A stretch of 64,000 nucleotides of DNA from Pengzhenrongella sicca (GCF_017569225.1 NZ_CP071868.1:1178001-1242000), one strand, 5' to 3'; shown: positions 52,103-61,096, counted from the first letter of the stretch. Notes: generated by a model not told the origin, from the sequence alone. Made by a program: numbers and translations.

Positions 52103-52172
52103 GCTGGTCCAGTGAGACGAACGATGAGACGAACAACTCATTCGACTCGGTGCACTAGATGTCTGGACCAGT
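52103..52172. promoter_or_regulatory. Two DasR/GntR-type operator-like sites between EIIC and the regulator
   Basis: CTGGTCCAG at 52104-52112 and CTGGACCAG at 52163-52171 are reverse complements of one another. The second, in TGTCTGGACCAGT, matches 9 of 12 bases of the core TGGTCTAGACCA bound by DasR. Between them TGAGACGAAC is repeated at 52113 and 52125. They lie in the divergent promoter region of EIIC and the GntR gene. Confidence 0.55.
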
Positions 52173-52235
52173 TGGTGCCAACCATGATGGAATGAGGCTT
52201 CCGGTGTCAAGACCGGCCCGGGAACCCGATGGCGG

Positions 52236-53003
52236 GTGAGAGGCAGGGGTGGGGCAACGGTGCGTCCCTCGGTGCTGAAGTACGTCCGCGTCCGCGACTA
52301 CCTGCGCTCGCTCGTCACGCACGAGCTGGCGGTCGGCGACGCCATCCCGTCCGAGCGGCTGCTGTGCGAGCGCTTCGGCGTGTCCCGGATGACGGTGCGC
52401 CAGGCGGTCGACGCGCTCGTCGTCGAGGGCCTGCTCGCGCGCGAGCAGGGCCGCGGCACGTTCGTCGCGCCGACGAAGCTCGATCTCGAGGTCCGGCTGG
52501 CGTCCTTCGGCGAGGAGATGCGCCGGCGCGGGATGGAGCCGTCGTCGAAGGTGCTCGCGGCCGAGCAGGTCGCCGCGTCCTCCGACATCGCCGACGCGCT
52601 CGACCTGCTGCCGGGTGAGCAGGTGTTCTACCTGCACCGGGTGCGCTACGCCGACGGCGAGCCGATGGCGATCGAGCAGACCTGGGTGCCGTGCGGCCTC
52701 GCCCCGGGGCTGTTCGACGACGGCGCGCCGCCGAGCGTCTACGGGGAGCTGCGGCGCCGGGGCCTCGAGCCGGACTGGGGCGAGGACACGGTCGCGGCGA
52801 CCGAGGTCGACGCGCAGGACGCGGAGCTGCTCGGCCTGCGGGCCGGCAAGGCCGTGCTGCGCCTGTCGCGGCGAACCTTCGCGGGCGAGGTCGCCTGCGT
52901 GTACTCGCGCTCGTCCTACCGGGCCGACCGGTACGTTCTGTGGGTGCCCTTGCGGGCACCGAGACCCGCGCTCACACCACGCTCGACGGAGGCCACGGGA
53001 TGA
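52236..53003 (+). CDS. GntR/HutC-family transcriptional regulator, DasR/NagR-like
   Basis: A 255-residue regulator. The N-terminal winged helix has AVGDAIPSERLLCERFGVSR, then MTVRQAVDALVVEGLLAREQGRGTF, and the C-terminal UTRA domain has VRYADGEPMAIEQTWVP, YRADRYVLWVPL. The N-terminal GGATVR matches that of Streptomyces DasR from memory, supporting GTG 52236; GTG 52260 is the alternative. DasR-type repressors respond to glucosamine-6-phosphate. It is the first gene of the PTS operon and divergent from EIIC, so self-regulation and control of both directions is likely. It may also control the nagB operon at 0.9-5.9 kb. Confidence 0.87.
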   Translation: MRGRGGATVRPSVLKYVRVRDYLRSLVTHELAVGDAIPSERLLCERFGVSRMTVRQAVDALVVEGLLAREQGRGTFVAPTKLDLEVRLASFGEEMRRRGMEPSSKVLAAEQVAASSDIADALDLLPGEQVFYLHRVRYADGEPMAIEQTWVPCGLAPGLFDDGAPPSVYGELRRRGLEPDWGEDTVAATEVDAQDAELLGLRAGKAVLRLSRRTFAGEVACVYSRSSYRADRYVLWVPLRAPRPALTPRSTEATG

Positions 53004-53251
53004 ACGGCAGCGGACGCGTGATCAGCCAGGCCGCGAACATCCTCGCGGCGCTCGGCGGCGTGCGGAACATCGTCGACATCGAGCCGTGCACCACCCGGCT
53101 CCGGTCGGAGGTGCGCGACCCGTCGCTCGTCGACGTGGCGCAGCTGCGGGCGGCGGGCGCGCACGGGGTGATGATCTCGGGGCGGGTCGTCCAGGTCGTG
53201 GTGGGTCCGAGCGTGGACACCCTCGCGACCGATCTCGAGGAACTGATGTGA
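53000..53251 (+). CDS. PTS EIIB, glucose/GlcNAc type (first copy)
   Basis: An 83-residue EIIB. The phosphorylated Cys30 lies in IVDIEPCTTRLRSEVRDP, and HGVMISGRVVQVVVG is the family's second half. It transfers phosphate from EIIA to the sugar bound by EIIC. ATG 53000 overlaps the regulator stop (ATGA). Confidence 0.9.
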   Translation: MNGSGRVISQAANILAALGGVRNIVDIEPCTTRLRSEVRDPSLVDVAQLRAAGAHGVMISGRVVQVVVGPSVDTLATDLEELM

Positions 53252-53305
53252 CTAGTCTTGACGCGCGGCACACCGGCCGGCGTCGGTCCTGAAGGAGCAC
53301 ACGCG

Positions 53306-53536
53306 ATGAGCAAGGCAGAGCAGATCCTCGCCGCACTAGGCGGAGACAAGAACATCCTTGACCTGGAGCCGTGCATCACGCGGCTGCGCGTCGAGGTGCA
53401 CGACCCGTCGCTCGTCGACGAGCCCGCCCTCAAGGCGACCGGCGCGTTCGGCGTCGTCCGCTCGGGCAAGGTCGTCCAGGTCGTCGTCGGCCCCGAGGCT
53501 GACACCCTCGCGTCGGACATCGAAGACCTGCGCTGA
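53306..53536 (+). CDS. PTS EIIB, glucose/GlcNAc type (second copy)
   Basis: A 76-residue EIIB with Cys23 in ILDLEPCITRLRVEVHDPSL. It is clearly related to the copy just upstream. A good GAAGGAG site lies 10 nt before ATG 53306, so it is translated independently. It overlaps EIIA by one base. Two EIIB genes with one EIIC suggest either a duplication under differentiation or a partner EIIC elsewhere. Confidence 0.9.
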   Translation: MSKAEQILAALGGDKNILDLEPCITRLRVEVHDPSLVDEPALKATGAFGVVRSGKVVQVVVGPEADTLASDIEDLR

Positions 53537-54000
53537 TGGCGTCGCCGCTCACCGTGCTGGCCCCCGTCGCCGGCACGGTGCGGGCGATGGCCGAGGTTCC
53601 TGACCCGGTGTTCGCCGGCGAGATCGTCGGCCCGGGCCTCGCGATCGACCCGAGCCGCGACGGCGTCGTCGACGTCGTCGCGCCCGTCGCTGGGAAGATC
53701 GTCAAGCTGCACCCGCACGCGTTCGTCATCCTCGCCGACGGCGGGCGCGGGGCGCTCGTGCACCTCGGGCTCGACACCGTCCAGCTCGGGGGCGTCGGCT
53801 TCACGCTGCACGCCGCCGAGGGCGACACGGTCGCGGCCGGCGACGTCGTCGTGAGCTGGACGCCAGCCGACATCGAGGCGGGCGGCCGCTCGCCGATCTG
53901 CCCCGTGGTCGCCCTGCAGGGCAAGCCGGAGGCGGTCTCCGGGCTCGTCGCGCCGGGCGCCGCCGTGCGCGCGGGCGAGCCCCTGTTCGTGTGGTCCTGA
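53536..54000 (+). CDS. PTS EIIA, glucose type (Crr-like)
   Basis: A 154-residue EIIA-Glc. The phosphorylated His76 is in GALVHLGLDTVQL and the helper His61 in KLHPHAFVI. N-terminal VLAPVAGTV and GVVDVVAPVAGKIV are also typical. It passes phosphate from HPr to the EIIB proteins. HPr and EI are not in the window. The HAD gene begins nine bases before its stop. Confidence 0.93.
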   Translation: MASPLTVLAPVAGTVRAMAEVPDPVFAGEIVGPGLAIDPSRDGVVDVVAPVAGKIVKLHPHAFVILADGGRGALVHLGLDTVQLGGVGFTLHAAEGDTVAAGDVVVSWTPADIEAGGRSPICPVVALQGKPEAVSGLVAPGAAVRAGEPLFVWS

Positions 54001-54710
54001 CCCCCGACGACGTCGCGGGCCTCGCCGCGCGGCTCACGCCGCGCGGCGCCGGGCTCCTGCTCGACCTCGACGGCACGCTGCTCGACAGCGAGCCGGTGCA
54101 CCGGGAGGCCTACCGGACGTTCTTCGCCGGCCGGGGCTGGCGCGTCGGCGACGACGTCATCCGCCAGTTCTCGGGCCGGCGCGCGGCCGAGGTGTTCGCG
54201 GCGCTGCCGGGCCCGTGGACCGGCCTGGACCCGGCCGAGCTGACCGACGAGGTGCTCAAGGTGCTCGGGCGGTCACGCCTGCGGCCCGCGCCCGTTCCCG
54301 GCGCGGCGCGCCTGCTGGCGGCGTGCACGCGCACGGGGCTGCCGGTCGTGGTCGTGACCTCGGCGACGCTCGCGTGGGCCGCCGGCGCGCTCGAGCTGCT
54401 CGGGGTCGCACCGGGGTCGGTGCCGCTCGTCACGGCGGAGGACTGCGCCGCGGGCAAGCCCGACCCCGAGCCGTTCCGCCGCGGCGCCGAGCGCCTGGCG
54501 CTCGCGCCCGCGGGCCTCGTGGCGGTCGAGGACTCCCCGGCGGGCATCGCCTCGGCGCGCGCGGCCGGCGTCGGGCACGCGATCGGGATCACCACGAGCC
54601 AGCTGGCGGCCGTCCTGGTCGCGGCGGGCGCGGCGCAGACGATGCCGGACCTGACGACGCTAGTTGCGGCGGTCGAGCTGCCGCAGCCGCGTCCGAGTCC
54701 CAGGAGCTAG
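53991..54710 (+). CDS. HAD-family phosphatase (beta-phosphoglucomutase-like)
   Basis: A 239-residue HAD subfamily IA phosphatase. Motif I is LLLDLDGTLLDSEPVH, motif II VVVVTSATLAWAAGAL, motif III KPDPEPF, motif IV AVEDSPAGIASARAAG. A helical cap lies between motifs I and II. It overlaps EIIA by 10 bases, so it is part of the PTS operon; a sugar phosphate such as an excess hexosamine phosphate is a plausible substrate, but this is inference. Confidence 0.88.
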   Translation: MVLTPDDVAGLAARLTPRGAGLLLDLDGTLLDSEPVHREAYRTFFAGRGWRVGDDVIRQFSGRRAAEVFAALPGPWTGLDPAELTDEVLKVLGRSRLRPAPVPGAARLLAACTRTGLPVVVVTSATLAWAAGALELLGVAPGSVPLVTAEDCAAGKPDPEPFRRGAERLALAPAGLVAVEDSPAGIASARAAGVGHAIGITTSQLAAVLVAAGAAQTMPDLTTLVAAVELPQPRPSPRS

Positions 54711-54762
54711 GTCTCGCCGGAGGCGGCAGTCGCCCCGCCCGACCCACCTCCCATCGGCCGCA

Positions 54763-54930
54763 AGTCCAGCACGACCAGAGTCCGCCCGACCGGAGTCCAG
54801 CACGACCAGAGTCCCGCCCGACTGTGGGCAATCGGCTCCATTGCCGGCGAGTGTGGTCCAACTGCGGGTTGGCGGCGCTCCCGGGGGACCGATTGCCCAC
54901 ACCCGCGGCCGTGGGGACCGATCGCCCACA
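54763..54930. repeat. Intergenic repeat island B (direct 28-bp and inverted 13-bp repeats)
   Basis: A 28-bp unit starting AGTCCAGCACGACCAGAGTC lies at 54763-54790 and again, with one extra C, at 54794-54822. TGTGGGCAATCGG at 54823-54835 has a perfect inverted partner at 54889-54901 and a second with one mismatch at 54918-54930. The island fills the 255-bp gap between the convergent HAD and MscS genes. Nature unknown. Confidence 0.82.
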
Positions 54931-54965
54931 TTGGCTGGCTGGCCGCAGGCGGCGCGCGTCAGCCG

Positions 54966-56105
54966 TCAGCCGTCGGAGCCGCTCGGCGTCGGGGTCGTCA
55001 GCGCCGTCGTCGGTGGCTCGGGCGGCTCGGGCGGCTCGGTGCTCGCGGAGCTCGCGGTGGTCGGCGCCTCGAGGACGTGCGGCGGCCGGTCGCGCTCGAC
55101 TACGACCTCCCGCCGCGCGAGCGCGAGGTCGATGCCCTCGGCCGCCAGGAGCAGCCGGATCCGCGCGCGCAGCGCACGCGCGACGTCCCACTGCAGCGAC
55201 GGCGCCGTCTTCACCAGCAGCCGGAGCATCGCGCCCTCGGCGGTGAGGTCCTCGATGCCCGCGACCTCGGCGTCGTCCAGGAGCGCCGGGCCCAGGTCGG
55301 CGTCGGCGGCGACCTCGGCCGCGGCCTGCAGCAGCAGCTCCTGCACGCGGGGCACGTCCTGGTCGGCGAGCACGCGGACCTCGACGACGGCGCGGGACCA
55401 GCCCTGCGTCATGTTGCCGACCCGCAGGATCTCGCCGTTGCGCACGTACCAGAGCGTCCCGTTGAGCGACCGGATCTGCGTCACGCGCAGCCCGACCTGC
55501 TCGACGACGCCGCTGGCCTCGCCCACGTCGACGACGTCGCCAACGCCGTACTGGTCCTCGGCGAGCATCGAGATGCCCGCGAGGAAGTCCTTGACCAGCG
55601 TCTGCGCGCCGAAGCCGAGGGCCACGCCGACGACGCCGGCGGAGGCGAGCAGCGGGCCGACGTCGACGTTCAGGATCCCGAGGATGAGGACGATGACCAG
55701 CGCCCCGACGAGGAAGGTCGCGGCCGAGCTGAGCGCCGAGCCCATCGTCTGCGCCCGCTGCGCGCGGCGGGCGGCCGCGAGCGGGCTGGCGTCGGGCTGG
55801 GCGCCGTCCTGCCGCAGCCCCCGGCTGATCACGTTCCCGGCGCGGCGGCTCATCGCGGGGCCGCCCTCGACGAGGTGCCGCACGGTGCGCGAGATGAACC
55901 GCCGCAGCAGCGCGAGCGCGATCGCGCCGATCACGAGGATCAGCGCGATCTGCCACGCGGGCTGGATGAGAGCGTCGAACCAGCGGGCCGTCGAGTCGAG
56001 GTTCTCCTGCAGGCTCGTCGCGGGCGTGGTCGGGCCGGAGCTCGGGTCGGTCGCGCTGAGCGCGCGCGAGCGCAGGACGGACAGGGCGTGCGTGGGGACG
56101 AACAT
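54966..56105 (-). CDS. MscS-family mechanosensitive channel
   Basis: A 379-residue channel. Two N-terminal helices (residues 40-60 and around 120) precede the pore helix and beta domain signature: GVVGVALGFGAQTLVKDFLAGI, VGDVVDVGEASGVVEQVGLR and IRSLNGTLWYVRNGEI. It releases solutes under hypo-osmotic shock. The C-terminal 45 residues are a Pro/Thr/Ser-rich tail (TEPPEPPEPPTTALTT). ATG 56105 has TACCCT ending 7 nt upstream (leaderless); the longer frame is unsupported. Confidence 0.9.
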   Translation of the reverse strand: MFVPTHALSVLRSRALSATDPSSGPTTPATSLQENLDSTARWFDALIQPAWQIALILVIGAIALALLRRFISRTVRHLVEGGPAMSRRAGNVISRGLRQDGAQPDASPLAAARRAQRAQTMGSALSSAATFLVGALVIVLILGILNVDVGPLLASAGVVGVALGFGAQTLVKDFLAGISMLAEDQYGVGDVVDVGEASGVVEQVGLRVTQIRSLNGTLWYVRNGEILRVGNMTQGWSRAVVEVRVLADQDVPRVQELLLQAAAEVAADADLGPALLDDAEVAGIEDLTAEGAMLRLLVKTAPSLQWDVARALRARIRLLLAAEGIDLALARREVVVERDRPPHVLEAPTTASSASTEPPEPPEPPTTALTTPTPSGSDG

Positions 56106-56112
56106 GGCCAGC

Positions 56113-56118
56113 AGGGTA
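56113..56118 (-). promoter_or_regulatory. -10 element (TACCCT) for leaderless mscS
   Basis: On the minus strand TACCCT ends 7 nt before the ATG at 56105. The divergent malQ start 56192 has CAGGAT at 6-nt spacing, a weaker version. Confidence 0.5.
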
Positions 56119-56191
56119 GCCGGGACTCCTGGGCGGTCCCCGTCCCGCGCGGTGCGCGCTGGCCGCGGGGAGCCTCTGGCAGGATTCAGGG

Positions 56192-58330
56192 GTGCCAGCA
56201 CCGACCGAGGACGTACCGGAGCAGCTGTTGCTGCTCGCCCAGGCCTATGGGGTCGTACCTGACTTCTGGGGCTTCGACGGCTCGCACAAGCTGGTGGCGC
56301 CCGGGACCTTGATCGCGGTGCTCGCGGCGCTCGGCGTCGATGCGTCCTCGCCCGAGCGGGTCGAGGTCAGCCTGCGCCACCACGACGACGCGCCGTGGCG
56401 GCAGCCGGTTCCGCCGGTCGTGGTGCTCCGGCTCGGCGAGTCGCCGCGGGTGCCCGTGCACGTGCACGACGGCGACTCGGTCGAGGTCTGGCTCGAGCTC
56501 GACCCCGAGGCGGGCGGCGGGCGCCGCGACGTCGCACAGGTCGACGTCTACACCGAGCCGCGCGTCGTCGACGGCCGGCGCGTTGGGCGAGCGACGTTCG
56601 AGCTCCCCGCGGACCTTCCCCTCGGCTGGCACACGCTGCGCGCCGCCGGGCCGAGCGGGCCCGCCCGCTGCCACGTCGTCGTCGTCCCCGACAAGCTCGA
56701 GCTGCCGCCGTCGCTGCGCGAGGGCCGCGCCTGGGGCTTCATGGCGCAGATGTACTCGGTGCGGTCGAAGCAGTCGTGGGGCGTCGGCGACCTCGCCGAC
56801 ATCGCCGACGTCGCGTGGCTGTCCGCGCGCCGCTGCGGCGCGGACTTCCTGCTGATCAACCCGCTGCACGCGGCCGAGCCCGTCGCGCCGATGACGCCCT
56901 CGCCGTACCTGCCGACGACGCGGCGGTTCGTCAACCCGCTCTACCTGCGCGTCGAGGACATCCGGGAGACGGGCTACCTCTCGTCCGCGGACCGCGCGCT
57001 CATCGAGTGGGCCGCCGAGTCGGTGGGCGCGCTGGACGCCGACGGGGGCCCGATCGACCGCGACGCCGCGTGGACCGCGAAGCGCAGCGCGCTCGAGGTC
57101 GTGTTCCAGGCCCCGCGCTCGGCCGTGCGCCAGGCGGCGTTCGAGGAGTTCCGCGCCGATCAGGGCGAGGGCCTCGAGGCGTTCGCCCTCTGGTCGGCGC
57201 TGACCGAGAAGTACGGCCCGGCGCAGGACTGGCCGGCCGCGGCCCGCGAGCCGGCGTCGGAGTTCGTGCGCCAGGCGCGCGTGGACCTCGCGGACCGCAT
57301 CGAGATGCACTGCTGGCTGCAGTGGGCGTGCGACGACCAGCTCGCCGCCGCGCAGCGCGCGGCCCGCGACGCGGGGATGTCGATCGGGATCGTGCACGAC
57401 CTCGCGGTCGGCGTGCACCCGCAGGGCGCCGACGCGTGGGCGCTCGGCGACGTGCTCGCGACCGACGTCGGCGTCGGCGCGCCCCCCGACATGTACAACC
57501 AGCAGGGTCAGAACTGGTCCCAGCCGCCGTGGCGGCCCGACGCGCTCGCGCGCGCCGGGTACGTGCCCTACCGCGACATGCTCCGGACGGTGCTGCGGCA
57601 CGCGGGCGCGCTGCGGATCGACCACATCCTCGGGCTGTTCCGGCTGTGGTGGGTGCCCGCGGGCGCCGAGGCCGACCGGGGCGCCTACGTGCGCTACGAC
57701 CACGAGGCGCTCATCGGCATCCTGTGCCTCGAGGCCCACCGCGCGGGCGCGCTCGTGATCGGTGAGGACCTCGGCACGGTCGAGCCGTGGGTGCGCGACT
57801 ACCTCAGCGGCCGCGGCATCCTGGGCACCTCGGTGCTCTGGTTCGAGAAGGACGGCGCGGGCGCCCCGCTGCCGCCCGAGTCGTACCGCCGGCTCGCGCT
57901 CGCGACGGTGACGACGCACGACCTGCCGCCGACGGCGGGCTACCTCGCCGAGGAGCACGTCGCGCTGCGCGAGCGGCTCGGGCTGCTCACCGAGCCGGTG
58001 CACGTCGTGCGGCGCGCCGCCCGGCAGGAGCGGGCGGCGATGCTGGACGCGCTCGACCGCCGCGGCCTCGTCGGGCCGGACCCGTCGGAGCGCGAGGTCG
58101 TCGAGGCGCTGCACCGGTTCGTGCTCGCGACGCCCGCGGTGCTCGTCGGGGTCTCGCTCGCCGACGCCGTCGGCGAGCGGCGCGCGCAGAACCAGCCCGG
58201 CACGGACACGGAGTACCCGAACTGGAAGGTCCCGCTGGCCGACGGCTCGGGCCGCCTCATGGGCGTCGAGGACGTCTTCGAGAGCGCCCGCCTGAACTCG
58301 CTGGTCGCGGCGCTCCACCGCGGCGCGTAG
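56192..58330 (+). CDS. malQ: 4-alpha-glucanotransferase
   Basis: A 712-residue GH77 amylomaltase. Catalytic segments are RIDHILGLFRLWW (nucleophile Asp), VIGEDLGTVEPWV (acid/base Glu) and TTHDLPPTAGY (third Asp). DFLLINPLHAAEPVAPMTPS and SPYLPTTRRFVNPLYL are family substrate-site motifs. The actinobacterial form has an N-terminal beta-sandwich extension of about 180 residues, which explains the length. It disproportionates maltodextrins in the cytoplasm. Starts at GTG 56192. A terminator separates it from the convergent pepN. Confidence 0.95.
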   Translation: MPAPTEDVPEQLLLLAQAYGVVPDFWGFDGSHKLVAPGTLIAVLAALGVDASSPERVEVSLRHHDDAPWRQPVPPVVVLRLGESPRVPVHVHDGDSVEVWLELDPEAGGGRRDVAQVDVYTEPRVVDGRRVGRATFELPADLPLGWHTLRAAGPSGPARCHVVVVPDKLELPPSLREGRAWGFMAQMYSVRSKQSWGVGDLADIADVAWLSARRCGADFLLINPLHAAEPVAPMTPSPYLPTTRRFVNPLYLRVEDIRETGYLSSADRALIEWAAESVGALDADGGPIDRDAAWTAKRSALEVVFQAPRSAVRQAAFEEFRADQGEGLEAFALWSALTEKYGPAQDWPAAAREPASEFVRQARVDLADRIEMHCWLQWACDDQLAAAQRAARDAGMSIGIVHDLAVGVHPQGADAWALGDVLATDVGVGAPPDMYNQQGQNWSQPPWRPDALARAGYVPYRDMLRTVLRHAGALRIDHILGLFRLWWVPAGAEADRGAYVRYDHEALIGILCLEAHRAGALVIGEDLGTVEPWVRDYLSGRGILGTSVLWFEKDGAGAPLPPESYRRLALATVTTHDLPPTAGYLAEEHVALRERLGLLTEPVHVVRRAARQERAAMLDALDRRGLVGPDPSEREVVEALHRFVLATPAVLVGVSLADAVGERRAQNQPGTDTEYPNWKVPLADGSGRLMGVEDVFESARLNSLVAALHRGA

Positions 58331-58357
58331 GCGTCCGGGCAAGCGACGCCGCACTCA

Positions 58358-58386
58358 CGGCCCGGGCGGACTCACCGCCCGGGCCG
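58358..58386. terminator. Hairpin between convergent malQ and pepN
   Basis: CGGCCCGGGCGG (58358-58369) pairs perfectly with CCGCCCGGGCCG (58375-58386) across a 5-nt loop. No T run; bidirectional terminator likely. Confidence 0.65.
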
Positions 58387-58401
58387 CTCCGCCGCCAGAA
58401 G

Positions 58402-60984
58402 TCAGTCGCGGGCGCGGTCGGCGGCCTGGGCCGCGAGGGCGCGGCGGACCGAGTCGCGGTTCTCGACGACCATGCGCCGCAGGCCCGGGTGCCGGTCGCC
58501 GAGCTGCTCGAGCCACGCGTCGGTGACGGCGAGCAGGTCGACGCCCGGGTGGGCCGCGAGCTCGGCCGGGTACAGGCCCGTCGCGACGTCCTGCGCCATG
58601 TCGCTGCCGCGCGTGGCCCACACGTGCTCGAGCGCGTCGAAGTACTTCTCGACGTAGGGCACGAGCAGGGACCGGTCGAGCACGTCGGCAAACCCGCCGA
58701 TCGACGTCTCGAGCAGCGCGTTGGGCAGCGTGTCCAGCTCGACCATCGCGTGCCACGCGGCGGCCTTCGCCTCGGGCGTCCCGATCGCGGCCCGCGCCCC
58801 GGCGGCCTCCCGCTCGCCCGACGCAGTCGCGTCGTCGGCCAGCGCGGCGTCGATCTCAGCCGAACCCGCGCGCCCGCCGACGACGAGCGACGTGAGCAGC
58901 TCCCAGCGCAGGTCGGTGTCGATGGTCAGCCCCTCGAGCGTGCGGGAGCCGTCGAGCAGCGCGGCGACGACGTCGAGCTGGCCGGGCGTCATCGCGCGCG
59001 CCGCGAAGGCCTTGGCGAGCTGGAGCTGCGCGTCGCTGCCGGCCGCGGCGCCCTGCGCGAGCTCCCACAGCCGGTCGCCGGCGGCCTGCGAGGCGGCCAC
59101 GCGGTGCTCCTCGGCCACGTAGACCTCGAGCGTCGTGGACAGCTGGCGCAGCAGCACGAGCAGCACCGACGAGTCCGTCTCGTGCGCGAGGTTGCCGAGC
59201 ACGAGCTCGACGAAGTCGCGGCCCGCCCACTCGCCGTCGCGCGTCATGTCCCACGCCGCCGCCCACACGAGCGTGCGGGGCAGCGACTCGGTGAACGAAC
59301 CGAGGTGCGCCGTCGCCGTGGCCAGCGAGGTGGGGTCGAGCCGGACCTTCGCGTACGCGAGGTCGTCGTCGTTGATGAGCAGGAGGTCGGGCCGGCGGCG
59401 CCCCACGAGCTCGGGCACCTCGGTGCGCGCGCCGTCGACGTCGAGCTCGATCCGCACGGTCCGCGCGAGGCGCGTCGCGCCGTCGTCGGCGTCCACGAGG
59501 TCGTAGCCGCCGACGGCGAGGCGGTGCGGGCGCTGCACGGGGTGCTCGGCCGGGACCTCCTGCAGCACCGCGAACGAGGTGATGACGCCGTCCGCGTCGG
59601 TCGTGATCTCGGGGCGCAGCAGCGTGACGCCCGCGCGCTCGAGCCAGCGGCTGGACCACTGCGACAGGTCGCGCCCGCTCGCGGTCTCGAGCTCGACGAG
59701 CAGGTCCCGCAGGGTCGTGTTGCCGAACGCGTGCTTGGCGAAGTAGGCCTGCACGCCCGCGAAGAAGTGCTCCTGGCCGACCCAGGCCACGAGCTGGCGG
59801 AGCACGCTCGCGCCCTTGGCGTAGGTGATGCCGTCGAAGTTGACCTCGACGTCGGCCAGGTCCCGGATCTCGGCGACGATCGGGTGCGTCGAGGGCAGCT
59901 GGTCCTGCCGGTACGCCCACGACTTCTCGAGCGAGGAGAACGTGGTCCACGCGCCGGTCCAGCGCGTCGCCTCCGCCGCGGCCAGCGTCGACGCGTACTC
60001 GGCGAACGACTCGTTCAGCCACAGGTCGTTCCACCACCGCATCGTGACGAGGTCGCCGAACCACATGTGGGCCAGCTCGTGCAGGATCGTGATCGCGCGG
60101 CGCTCGACGGTGGCCTCGGTGACCTTGGACCGGAAGACGTAGGACTCCCGGAAGGTCACGGCGCCCGCGTTCTCCATCGCGCCGGCGTTGAACTCGGGCA
60201 CGAAGATCTGGTCGTACTTGTCGAACGGGTAGGCCCGGCCGAACGACTTCTCGTAGAACGCGAAGCCGATGCGCGTGATGTCGAGGATGTTGTCGGTGTC
60301 GAGGTGGCTCGCGAGCGAGGCGCGGCAGAGCACCCCGAGCGGGATCGTCCGCCCGTCCGAGCTGGTGAGCTCGCCGGTCTCGCGCGCGTACGGGCCCGCG
60401 ACGATCGCCGTGATGTAGCTCGAGATGGTCGCGGTCGGCGCGAACGTCCAGCGCGCGGCGGCGGGGGAGGCCGGGACGGCGACGGGCTCGGGCGTGGCCT
60501 GGTTCGACACCACGGTCCAGTGCGCGGGCGCCGTGACGTCGAACGTGAACACCGACTTGAGGTCGGGCTGCTCGAAGACGGCGAACACCCGGCGCGAGTC
60601 GGCGACCTCGAACTGCGTGTAGAGGTAGACCTCGTCGTCGACCGGGTCGACGAAGCGGTGCAGCCCCTCGCCGGTGTGCGTGTACGCGCAGTCCGCCACG
60701 ACACGCAGCACGTTCTCGGCCGCGAGGTGCTCCAGCTGGATCCGCGAGTCCGCGAAGGCGACGGCCGGGTCGAGCGCGACGCCGTTGAGCTCGATCTCGC
60801 GCACCGTCGGCGCGATCAGGTCGATGAACGTGCTCGCGCCGGCCGCGGCGCTGAAGCGGACGACCGTGGCCGAGGTGAACGTCGTCGGCCCCGCGGTCAG
60901 GTCCAGCGTGACCTGGTAGGACGCGACCGAGAGCAGCGCGGCACGCTCGGTGGCCTCATCGCGGGTCAGGTTCTCAGCGGGCAC
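58402..60984 (-). CDS. pepN: Aminopeptidase N (M1 family)
   Basis: An 860-residue M1 metallopeptidase. The exopeptidase motif FNAGAMENAGAV lies near residue 265 and the zinc motif HELAHMWFGDLV near 302, followed by LNESFAEY, which supplies the third ligand. The ERAP-like C-terminal helical domain is complete. It removes N-terminal residues from peptides in the cytoplasm. GTG 60984 has AGGAG at 8-nt spacing. The size matches actinobacterial PepN. Confidence 0.96.
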   Translation of the reverse strand: MPAENLTRDEATERAALLSVASYQVTLDLTAGPTTFTSATVVRFSAAAGASTFIDLIAPTVREIELNGVALDPAVAFADSRIQLEHLAAENVLRVVADCAYTHTGEGLHRFVDPVDDEVYLYTQFEVADSRRVFAVFEQPDLKSVFTFDVTAPAHWTVVSNQATPEPVAVPASPAAARWTFAPTATISSYITAIVAGPYARETGELTSSDGRTIPLGVLCRASLASHLDTDNILDITRIGFAFYEKSFGRAYPFDKYDQIFVPEFNAGAMENAGAVTFRESYVFRSKVTEATVERRAITILHELAHMWFGDLVTMRWWNDLWLNESFAEYASTLAAAEATRWTGAWTTFSSLEKSWAYRQDQLPSTHPIVAEIRDLADVEVNFDGITYAKGASVLRQLVAWVGQEHFFAGVQAYFAKHAFGNTTLRDLLVELETASGRDLSQWSSRWLERAGVTLLRPEITTDADGVITSFAVLQEVPAEHPVQRPHRLAVGGYDLVDADDGATRLARTVRIELDVDGARTEVPELVGRRRPDLLLINDDDLAYAKVRLDPTSLATATAHLGSFTESLPRTLVWAAAWDMTRDGEWAGRDFVELVLGNLAHETDSSVLLVLLRQLSTTLEVYVAEEHRVAASQAAGDRLWELAQGAAAGSDAQLQLAKAFAARAMTPGQLDVVAALLDGSRTLEGLTIDTDLRWELLTSLVVGGRAGSAEIDAALADDATASGEREAAGARAAIGTPEAKAAAWHAMVELDTLPNALLETSIGGFADVLDRSLLVPYVEKYFDALEHVWATRGSDMAQDVATGLYPAELAAHPGVDLLAVTDAWLEQLGDRHPGLRRMVVENRDSVRRALAAQAADRARD

Positions 60985-61096
60985 GGCGGGGACTCCTCAG
61001 GCGAGCGGACGGGACCGCGGAATCATCCCACGGCGGCCCGCGTTGGCCCATCGGAGCCGTGCCACGCCCCGCCCGTCGACGTCAGGACCCACCGCC

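Noticed and set aside
54763-54930. CRISPR array or IS remnant
   Set aside because: Only two direct copies with a 3-bp gap, no transposase frame and no target-site duplication.
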